Origin: Chloroflexota bacterium
GTDB lineage: Bacteria > Chloroflexota > Limnocylindria > QHBO01
DNA length: 6,490 nucleotides
Direction of reading: 5' to 3'
Assembly (NCBI GenBank): GCA_005879815.1
Contig: VBKA01000121.1
Span: 1 to 6,490 of the forward strand
Part shown: piece after piece, positions 1 through 4,422 of the stretch
Position numbering within the stretch: the first letter of the stretch is position 1
Layout: each line of letters starts with the position of its first letter
Notes under the pieces: model-generated
Databases searched by the model: none
What the model saw: the letters and a program-made list of their open reading frames with translations, nothing else
What the model was told of the DNA's origin: nothing
Made by a program: the position numbers and the translations under genes

Positions 1-60
1 AGCGCTCCCAAGAAGCCGAAAGGCGGGACCAAGGCCGGCGGCGGCAAGAAGAAGAAGTAG
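1..60 (+). CDS. C-terminal tail of a Lys/Gly-rich protein (partial)
   Basis: In frame 1 the first 57 bases encode SAPKKPKGGTKAGGGKKKK followed by a TAG stop at 58-60; the rest of the gene lies to the left of the window. Such a basic, disordered tail is typical of the C-termini of nucleic-acid-binding proteins (for example topoisomerase I, HU-like or ribosome-associated proteins of high-GC bacteria), but the tail alone does not identify the family. All six lysine pairs and singles except one use AAG, in keeping with a GC-rich genome. The stop is only a few bases from the tRNA-Thr fragment at 65-102, so this gene abuts the possible distal end of the tRNA-linked insert and may be either flanking chromosome or part of an element. 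The reading frame is inferred from composition and the clean stop. Confidence 0.5.
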   Translation, partial: SAPKKPKGGTKAGGGKKKK

Positions 61-64
61 ATCC

Positions 65-124
65 GGAACCGACGGAGGGAGTCGAACCCACAACCGGCGG
101 TTATCAGCTACATCCTCCGTCGAC
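65..124 (-). pseudogene. tRNA-Thr 3' fragment (decayed copy / candidate att site)
   Basis: Positions 69-102 are identical over 34 bp to 1059-1092, the 3' part of the intact tRNA-Thr gene (acceptor 3' strand, T-arm, variable loop and the start of the anticodon stem). One mismatch at 68 extends the match to 65-102. Past 102 the similarity breaks: on the minus strand a short TGTAGCTGA resembles the 5' half of the tRNA (CGTAGCTCA), but the rest of the D-arm and the anticodon loop are missing. The minus strand could still form a weak acceptor helix with GTCGACG near 124. Without an anticodon it cannot be a working tRNA. A tRNA 3'-end copy in the same orientation is what integration into a tRNA gene leaves at the distal junction. 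A degenerate duplicate tRNA is the alternative. Confidence 0.65.
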
Positions 125-166
125 TAGCACCGTCGCACGGCATATACCGCTGCAGGCAGCGTTCTC

Positions 167-310
167 GTGCGCGGACGTCGGTTGGCCGCTGCAATTGCAG
201 TAATGCTGTTCGGCCTATCCGCATGCTCCGTGTTCCAGAGCGTGCCGATGGCTCCCGCATACGTGCCTGCCGGCGGGTTCGTCGACGGAGTGCCGGGCCA
301 GCTGGGCTGA
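167..310 (+). CDS. Small predicted lipoprotein, 47 aa
   Basis: A GTG-initiated frame encodes 47 residues with a textbook type II signal peptide: basic n-region (RGRR, residues 2-5), hydrophobic core (residues 6-16) and lipobox L17-S18-A19-C20. Processing would leave a 28-residue mature peptide, lipidated on Cys20, rich in Pro, Val and Gly and with no recognised fold, on the outer face of the cytoplasmic membrane. An in-frame TAG at 125-127 limits any upstream extension, and no ATG precedes the lipobox region except an internal one at 203 that would remove the basic n-region, so GTG 167 is the preferred start. The Shine-Dalgarno is weak (AGG at 154-156). A TATAC at 143-147 could be part of a -10 box. 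It lies in the possible tRNA-linked insert. Tiny lipoproteins of mobile elements can be lysis or entry-exclusion proteins, but nothing here shows such a role. Confidence 0.6.
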   Translation: MRGRRLAAAIAVMLFGLSACSVFQSVPMAPAYVPAGGFVDGVPGQLG

Positions 311-389
311 CGCCGGCCACCTCAGGCAGCGGCCCCTCGGAGCGCAGCCCGGAGCGTTTCTGGCGCCTGCTCAAGGAAGGGATCGCAGC

Positions 390-539
390 TTAGGTAGCTC
401 TTTGCCACTCCTCCTCGTCGGCGGGCCTCAGGCGGGCCTCGTCCCCGGTGGGGATGAAGGACACCTTTTCGGCCAGGATGAGCTCCTCACGCTCCAGCTG
501 AATCCTTGCCGTCGTCACCGCATCAATGGTGCCCGGCAT
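390..539 (-). CDS. Small acidic hypothetical protein, 49 aa
   Basis: An ATG-initiated minus-strand frame encodes 49 residues, from MPGTIDAVTT through an amphipathic, Glu-rich stretch (about residues 5-28) to an acidic C-terminus containing DEEEW, ending in TAA. A purine-rich GAGAGGGG lies upstream of the start (on the plus strand around 548-555), about 8-10 nt away, a credible ribosome binding site. Third codon positions are mostly G or C, as expected for a real gene in this genome, while the overlapping plus-strand frame starts with TTG and lacks a ribosome binding site. I do not recognise a family. It is convergent with the lipoprotein gene at 167-310 and sits next to the palindrome at 574-676. 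The acidic short form could suit a small regulator or an inhibitor protein, but that is only a guess. Confidence 0.55.
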   Translation of the reverse strand: MPGTIDAVTTARIQLEREELILAEKVSFIPTGDEARLRPADEEEWQRAT

Positions 540-573
540 GGAGATCGCCCCTCTCTCGGGTTACGGCCGTTCA

Positions 574-676
574 GCTTTGGCGATGACAAGGGGCCGGAGC
601 TCCGCGGCTGCCCGGCGACGTGTCTGTATCGCCTTCGCGGAGGTCCGGCCCTAATTCAGCAGGCTACCGCCAAAGC
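574..676. repeat. Nested imperfect palindrome (two inverted repeats, one inside the other)
   Basis: The outer arms GCTTTGGCG (574-582) and CGCCAAAGC (668-676) are perfect 9-bp inverted repeats. Inside them, 591-606 and 636-651 form a 16-bp inverted repeat with a single mismatch, around a 29-nt loop. The left arm contains the 10-bp palindrome CGGAGCTCCG (595-604). The spacers between outer and inner arms (8 and 16 nt) are unlike each other, so it would fold as a long hairpin with an internal loop. It fills much of the gap between the 49-aa and 58-aa genes, which diverge from this region. It could be a miniature mobile palindrome (REP/MITE-like), a regulatory or structured RNA, or a recombination or replication site. 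No T-tract follows either arm, so a simple intrinsic terminator is unlikely. Confidence 0.6.
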
Positions 677-760
677 GACAGTCAGGGTGTCGGCTGCTTG
701 ACACCGTTGGCGGCGGAATGGGCGCCCCGCTGGCTCGGCATCCGGAATGCGAGGGTGAGC

Positions 761-770
761 AGTCATGACT
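761..770. promoter_or_regulatory. 10-bp perfect palindrome upstream of the 58-aa gene
   Basis: AGTCATGACT is a perfect 10-bp palindrome ending 26 nt before the ATG of the small membrane protein gene. Its position between any promoter and the ribosome binding site would suit an operator for a dimeric repressor. There is no second copy nearby and no regulator gene in view, so the function is speculative. Confidence 0.2.
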
Positions 771-796
771 CGATCAGCTGTGTGGGGGAGTGGTCC

Positions 797-973
797 ATGA
801 GATCCCGCTTTTCGTCGCTCATCAGCATCGTGTGGATCGTCGTCGGCCTGATCGTGGCGTCACGTCACGGGTACTTTGCGCACCTCACCGCATTGATGCC
901 GATTCTGTCTGCCATCCTCGCCGTCCTGCTATGGCCGCTAATCCTCGTGGGCGTCAATCTACACATCGGTTAG
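797..973 (+). CDS. Small two-helix membrane protein, 58 aa
   Basis: The ATG at 797 follows a strong Shine-Dalgarno (GGGGGAG at 784-790, 6-nt spacing), which decides this start over an in-frame upstream ATG at 620 with a non-hydrophobic, low-quality extension. The 58 residues begin MRSRF and contain two hydrophobic segments, about residues 5-22 and 33-54, joined by a short polar turn (SRHGYFAHL). The C-terminus VGVNLHIG follows a Leu-Trp-Pro motif inside helix 2. Small hypothetical membrane proteins of this general layout occur in actinobacteria and Chloroflexota; I know of no assigned function. Topology is probably both ends in the cytoplasm, given Arg2 and Arg4. It converges on tRNA-Thr with a hairpin between them, and belongs to the possible tRNA-linked insert. 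Confidence 0.75.
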   Translation: MRSRFSSLISIVWIVVGLIVASRHGYFAHLTALMPILSAILAVLLWPLILVGVNLHIG

Positions 974-1021
974 GTCCGCCTTGGGACAAGAGGGGCCGGA
1001 GGTCTGACCGCACGGTAGTTC

Positions 1022-1041
1022 CTCTCGCGGCCCGGCGAGAG
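1022..1041. terminator. Hairpin between convergent tRNA-Thr and 58-aa gene
   Basis: CTCTCGC (1022-1028) and GCGAGAG (1035-1041) form a perfect 7-bp stem with a 6-nt loop. It lies 12 nt past the CCA end of tRNA-Thr on the minus strand and about 48 nt past the stop of the 58-aa gene on the plus strand, a suitable place for a bidirectional terminator. There is no T-tract on either side, so termination would be of the non-canonical or Rho-assisted kind. It may equally guide tRNA 3' processing. Confidence 0.4.
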
Positions 1042-1053
1042 ACCGAATGCGCA

Positions 1054-1128
1054 TGGAGCCGACGGAGGGAGTCGAACCCACAACCGGCGGTTTACAAAAC
1101 CGCTGCTCTACCGTTGAGCTACGTCGGC
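1054..1128 (-). tRNA. tRNA-Thr (anticodon UGU), CCA encoded
   Basis: The minus strand folds into a full 75-nt cloverleaf: acceptor GCCGACG/CGTCGGC, U8-A9, D-stem GCTC/GAGC, anticodon stem GCGGT/ACCGC around loop TTTGTAA, 5-nt variable loop, T-loop TTCGACT, discriminator T and an encoded CCA at 1056-1054. Anticodon TGT reads Thr ACA and, by wobble, related codons. The T-stem (GTGGG with CCCTC) holds a U-U mismatch at its second pair, where threonine tRNAs usually read CCCAC. The gene starts only 14 nt past the stop of the ispD-ispF-rlmB fusion on the same strand, so it could be cut from a read-through transcript. Its 3' part is copied at 65-102. Confidence 0.95.
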
Positions 1129-1142
1129 CCGGCGCTGCGATT

Positions 1143-3083
1143 CTAGCGGGCGCCACCTGCTGAACGCTGCCTGACAACCTCGAACAGGAGCAGCGCTCCC
1201 GCGGTCGCCGCGTTGAGGGATGCGACCCGGCCGGCCATCGGGAACTGCACAAGCAGGTCGCAGCGACGCTTGGTGGCACCCGAAAGGCCGCTCCCCTCCG
1301 AGCCGACCACGATCGCCATCGGTCCAGTCAGGTCCGCCTCCCACGCCGAGGCTCGGGCGTCCTGGTCGGCAGCCACCAGTCGGAGGCCGAGCTCCTTGAG
1401 CTCGTGAAGGCTCGCGCCCAGGCTTTCGACGCGCGCCAGGAGGAGATGCTCGCTGGCCCCGGCCGACGCCTTGACCGCCGCCGCGGTCAAGGGTGCTGCT
1501 CCCCGCTCCGGAAACACCACGCCGTCGATGCCCGCGGCCTCCCCCGAGCGAAGGAGGGTCCCCAGGTTTGTGGGGTCCTGCAGGTGCTCGAGGACGAGCA
1601 CGAACGGGTCATGCCCGCGCGCCGCCGCCCGCCCCACCATCTCCGTCAGATCTGACCAGCGGCGCTCGCCCACCTCGAGCAGCACGCCCTGGTGGCCGTC
1701 GAAGCCGGCGATCCGCGACAAGCGGTCCGGCGACACAGTCTCGACCGGTACGCCGGCCTGCCTCGCGCCGGCGAGCAGGGCGTTGAGCTCAGGGTTGGGT
1801 TTGGCGCTGGAGGAGACGAGGAGCCGATGCGCCGGTCGACCGACCGCGAGCGCCTCCGCAACAGGACGCCGCCCGCCGATCCAGTCGGTGGCGTCTGCAA
1901 ACGGTTCGACGCTGGCCAGCGCGTAGGCGGCGATCCCCTCGGTCCCCGCGAAGCCGAGCCCGTCGCTGGTCGTGCCCTTGACGCTGACTGAGTCGGCGGG
2001 AAGTCCGGTGAGTTCTGCGATGCGCCGCTCCATCGCTTCTCGCGTCGGGGCGATGGCAGGCCTCGCCCCGACAATCGTCAAGTCCACCGCCCGCGGCCGA
2101 AATCGAGCGTCGCGGATCCGCTCCACGGCGAGCCGCAGGAGCTCGCTGGAGTCCGCGCCACTCCACTGCTCGTCTCCCTCCGCGAAGTGAATGCCAACGT
2201 CGCCCAGGTGAGCTGCACCCAGCAGAGCATCGATCACGGCGTGGAGGGCGGCATCCCCGTCCGAGTGGCCGGCGAGACCCTGCGGCTCGTCCGGAAAGGC
2301 GAGGCCGCCCAGCCGGAGCGGCACCCCGGCTTCGAGGCGATGGGCATCGAAGCCGATCCCCGCGCGGCCGCCCACCGCGGGAGCGTCGAGCGCGACAACC
2401 GATCGTTCCCGGAGGACGGCGCGCAGAACCGGCAGATCTCCATCTTCGGTCAGCTTCCGGTTCGCCGGATCGCCGGCGACCGCCCGTACCGGCACCCCGA
2501 TCGCAGTGAGCGCCGCCGCTTCGTCGGTGGGGTCGCCGCCCCGCACGCGAGCCGCATCGAACGCGGCCAGCAGGATGCCGAGGCTGGCGGCCTGTGGGGT
2601 CTGCGCGGCAGCCAGGGAATCGCGCGAGACGGTGGCCTCGACCAGGCCGTCGCCCAAGCGTTTGAGCGTATCAGCCACACTCAGGACCGGGATGGCCGCT
2701 CCCGTCTCCCGCGCCGCGCCCAGCACCGCCTCGATGAGACGCCCATCCGCGGCTGGACGCGCCGCGTCGTGCACGAGCACGAGGGTGTCGCTGGAAGCCC
2801 CCGCATCAGACAGGCCAAGGAGCCCGGCATGCACCGACGCCGAGCGCGTCTCACCGCCTTCGACCAGCAGGCATCGCTCCGCAGCGGGTGGGAGGCGGTC
2901 GCGGAAGCGCTCGACCTCGCCCGCTGGGACCACCACTGCCAGGCGCGTCAGGCCAGGGGCGGCGAGCAGCGCGTCGAGGCTCCAGCGCCAGATCGGTCGG
3001 CCCCAGAGTTCGGTCCACAGCTTGTCCCCACCCATCCGGCTGCCGCGCCCGGCGGCGACCAGGACGCCGGCGACATCGCTCAT
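1143..3083 (-). CDS. Trifunctional IspD-IspF-RlmB fusion protein, 646 aa
   Basis: One open frame holds three complete enzymes. Residues 1-225 are IspD (MEP cytidylyltransferase): CTP loop at 7-17 (AAGRGSRM), K21, VHDAARP 104-110, R154, QTPQ 161-164, TDEAAAL 186-192, K210. Residues 241-395 are IspF (MECDP synthase): zinc ligands D246, H248 and H281, HSDGD 273-277, LGDVG 293-297, KGTT 369-372, E382. Residues 402-646 are RlmB (SpoU/TrmH 23S rRNA 2'-O-methyltransferase, acting at the G2251-equivalent): L30e-like substrate domain 402-471, then knot motifs with N506, R512, E596, S622 and N624. The ATG at 3083 starts directly at IspD, 10 nt after the PIN/TRAM stop; an ATG at 3209 would only add sequence overlapping that gene. 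No obvious Shine-Dalgarno precedes it, which suggests translational coupling. The IspF/RlmB linker is about 6-8 residues, with no in-frame ATG, GTG or TTG. All parts are cytosolic. IspDF fusions are known; adding RlmB is unusual. Confidence 0.93.
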   Translation of the reverse strand: MSDVAGVLVAAGRGSRMGGDKLWTELWGRPIWRWSLDALLAAPGLTRLAVVVPAGEVERFRDRLPPAAERCLLVEGGETRSASVHAGLLGLSDAGASSDTLVLVHDAARPAADGRLIEAVLGAARETGAAIPVLSVADTLKRLGDGLVEATVSRDSLAAAQTPQAASLGILLAAFDAARVRGGDPTDEAAALTAIGVPVRAVAGDPANRKLTEDGDLPVLRAVLRERSVVALDAPAVGGRAGIGFDAHRLEAGVPLRLGGLAFPDEPQGLAGHSDGDAALHAVIDALLGAAHLGDVGIHFAEGDEQWSGADSSELLRLAVERIRDARFRPRAVDLTIVGARPAIAPTREAMERRIAELTGLPADSVSVKGTTSDGLGFAGTEGIAAYALASVEPFADATDWIGGRRPVAEALAVGRPAHRLLVSSSAKPNPELNALLAGARQAGVPVETVSPDRLSRIAGFDGHQGVLLEVGERRWSDLTEMVGRAAARGHDPFVLVLEHLQDPTNLGTLLRSGEAAGIDGVVFPERGAAPLTAAAVKASAGASEHLLLARVESLGASLHELKELGLRLVAADQDARASAWEADLTGPMAIVVGSEGSGLSGATKRRCDLLVQFPMAGRVASLNAATAGALLLFEVVRQRSAGGAR

Positions 3084-3093
3084 CGGTCGGACG

Positions 3094-4245
3094 TCAGCCG
3101 CGTTCGCGCCGGCCCGTGCTTCGACGGGGTGAAGTCTCTGCGCCCGCGGACTCCTGTCCTCGCGCCCGCATGGGCGTCGGCACGAGGTCCGCCGCCGGGA
3201 TTCCGTCATGCGGCTGCGCGAAGATCATCCGGCCCGCCACCGTCTGCAGGACACGCGTGACCGTGACCTTGACCTCGCGGTCGAGGAATCGGCTACCACC
3301 CTCGACCACGATCATGGTGCCGTCGTCCAGGTAACCCACGCCCTGGCCCGGCTCCTTGCCTTCCTGGATGATCCGGACGGCGAGCTCCTCACCGGGATGG
3401 AGGACCGCCTTTACCGCGTTCGCGAGCTCGTTGATGTTGAGGACGCGGATCCCCTGCAGCTCGGCCACCCGGTTGAGGTTGAAGTCATTCGTGAGGATCG
3501 CGGCTCCGTGCTCGCGAGCAAATGCGACGAGCTTGGCGTCGACCTCCCCGATCTCCGGATAGGTCTGCTCGCTGATCTCGACGGGGCTGATGGCGTCCTT
3601 CTGCAAGGCGGAGAGCATCTCGAGCCCCCGTCGACCGCGGTTGCGGCGCATGGGGTCGGGTGAGTCGGCGATGCGCTGCAGCTCGTCGAGCACGAAGCGC
3701 GGGACGACCAGCGTGCCCAGGATGAATCCGGTGCGGCCGATGTCCACGATTCGCCCGTCGATCACCGCGCTGGTATCGACCACCACCTGACCCGGGTGCA
3801 GCCTCCGCCGTCCGCCGGGAAGGATCCCCGCTGCGGCCGGGATCAGGACGTCGCTCTTGTAGAGCGTGGCGGCCAGCATGATCGCCGCCAAGACCAACGC
3901 GACGACCGGAGGCAGTACCGAACCGGCGATGCCACCAAGCTGGGCCAGGGGCACGCCCAGCAGCAGGCCCATGATCAGGCCCACCAGGATCGCCACGACC
4001 CCGAGGGCATATTCGCCGGCGCCGGCTTCGGCCAGCTGCGCGATCGCCCAGCGCGTCGGGATGACCGTGATGTACGGGATCGCCAGGTAGCCAAAGAGGA
4101 GGCTGGCGACCACGAAGGCCGTGAGGAAGGCGGGCCGATTCGAGGGATCCAGGAGGCCGTCGGCCTGCACCAGCAGGAGCAGGCCAAGAACAAGCCCGCC
4201 GATGGTCCCCAGCAGGGCCCCGAGAATCTGGATGAGCTTTGTCAT
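3094..4245 (-). CDS. PIN/TRAM-domain integral membrane protein (YacL family), 383 aa
   Basis: The protein has four predicted membrane helices (about residues 7-27, 38-60, 79-99, 104-126), then a cytoplasmic PIN nuclease domain (152-275) and a TRAM domain (about 281-343), the standard layout and length of the YacL family. PIN acidic residues are present: D157 in VVVDTSAVIDGR, E188 in DELQ, D236 in DAKLVAFA and D254 in LTNDFN. These would bind divalent metal for RNA cleavage; TRAM is a small beta-barrel that binds RNA. The tail after about residue 345 is disordered and basic. The substrate is not established for the family. The gene lies between radA and ispD as in Bacillus, where disA also intervenes; disA is absent here. 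The ATG at 4245 is the only credible start, since no start codon extends it upstream, but no clear Shine-Dalgarno is seen. Confidence 0.92.
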   Translation of the reverse strand: MTKLIQILGALLGTIGGLVLGLLLLVQADGLLDPSNRPAFLTAFVVASLLFGYLAIPYITVIPTRWAIAQLAEAGAGEYALGVVAILVGLIMGLLLGVPLAQLGGIAGSVLPPVVALVLAAIMLAATLYKSDVLIPAAAGILPGGRRRLHPGQVVVDTSAVIDGRIVDIGRTGFILGTLVVPRFVLDELQRIADSPDPMRRNRGRRGLEMLSALQKDAISPVEISEQTYPEIGEVDAKLVAFAREHGAAILTNDFNLNRVAELQGIRVLNINELANAVKAVLHPGEELAVRIIQEGKEPGQGVGYLDDGTMIVVEGGSRFLDREVKVTVTRVLQTVAGRMIFAQPHDGIPAADLVPTPMRARGQESAGAETSPRRSTGRRERG

Positions 4246-4422
4246 GGACCGATGAGTGCGTGGATGGATGAATGGATCTGGCGTTGACGGCCGGAATGAA
4301 TGAGATGAATAGAGATGAACGCGATGGTCGTCTCACGCCACCCGCCGAAACGGGCCGCAACGGTAGCACCGGTGGTGACCCCCGGCAACCCCGCACAAAC
4401 CCCCGACCAACCCCCGGGCGGC
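4246..4422 (-). promoter_or_regulatory. Leader of the PIN/TRAM gene with ATGA/TGGA-rich tract
   Basis: This 177-nt gap between radA and the PIN/TRAM gene is the longest non-coding stretch in the housekeeping block. The part next to the PIN/TRAM start (4260-4319) is built from degenerate tetra- and pentamers such as TGGA, ATGA and GATGAA, giving low-GC CATT/CATC-rich sequence on the transcribed strand. The part next to radA carries C-runs on the plus strand (a G-run motif on the minus strand) and a short CCCG/CGGG hairpin. A promoter for the PIN/TRAM gene could lie in the low-GC part, but I found no convincing -35/-10 pair. Confidence 0.35.
4379..4415 (-). promoter_or_regulatory. Putative G-quadruplex motif just downstream of radA
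   Basis: On the minus strand four G-runs of 5, 5, 4 and 5 bases are separated by loops of 6, 7 and 5 nt (TTGGTC, TTTGTGC, TTGCC). This meets the usual criterion for an intramolecular G-quadruplex with at least four tetrads. It begins 7 nt after the radA stop and would be present in the radA transcript, so it could slow RNA polymerase, mark the mRNA 3' end or affect expression of the downstream PIN/TRAM gene. Folding is inferred from sequence only. Confidence 0.5.

Larger units (their letters stand above)
65..1053. mobile_element. Possible tRNA-Thr-associated insert or remnant
   Basis: The interval is bounded on the right by the 3' end of the intact tRNA-Thr gene and on the left by a direct 34-bp copy of that 3' end, 990 bp apart. 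It carries only small genes on both strands (a lipoprotein, an acidic protein, a membrane protein) and a complex palindrome, in contrast to the tightly packed single-strand housekeeping block to the right. In related gene orders translation genes such as rpmG, secE and nusG often follow this tRNA; none is seen here. No integrase, transposase or excisionase is visible, so the insert is either a deletion remnant, a non-autonomous element, or a local duplication. The boundaries are inferred from the repeat alone. Confidence 0.3.

Noticed and set aside
223..393. Plus-strand frame ending in SPERFWRLLKEGIAA
   Set aside because: The last residues look protein-like, but the frame is open from position 61 through the tRNA fragment, is Arg-rich and overlaps the better-supported lipoprotein gene. 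It is left unannotated, with some doubt.
402..701. Plus-strand 99-aa frame starting with TTG
   Set aside because: It lacks a ribosome binding site, runs in register with the minus-strand 49-aa gene, and passes straight through the palindrome.
698..726. TTGACA resembling a -35 promoter box
   Set aside because: At the expected 17-nt spacing the sequence is GGCGCC, with no -10 box, so it does not form a recognisable promoter.
969..975. GTTAGGT resembling the core site of an integron attC
   Set aside because: No matching RYYYAAC partner or attC-like fold lies within the usual distance, and there is no integron integrase.
790..1146. Plus-strand frame containing RRESNPQPAVYKTAALPLSYVG
   Set aside because: This is the antisense translation of the tRNA-Thr gene, a well-known spurious protein; it has no other support.
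3084..3209. A 42-residue N-terminal extension of the fusion protein from an ATG at 3209
   Set aside because: It overlaps the coding end of the PIN/TRAM gene, is Arg-rich with no domain similarity, and IspD proteins begin right at the CTP-binding strand, which the ATG at 3083 matches.
2187..3260. Long plus-strand frame (357 aa) opposite the fusion gene
   Set aside because: It is a shadow of the IspD/IspF coding sequence, expected in GC-rich DNA, and has no recognisable domain.
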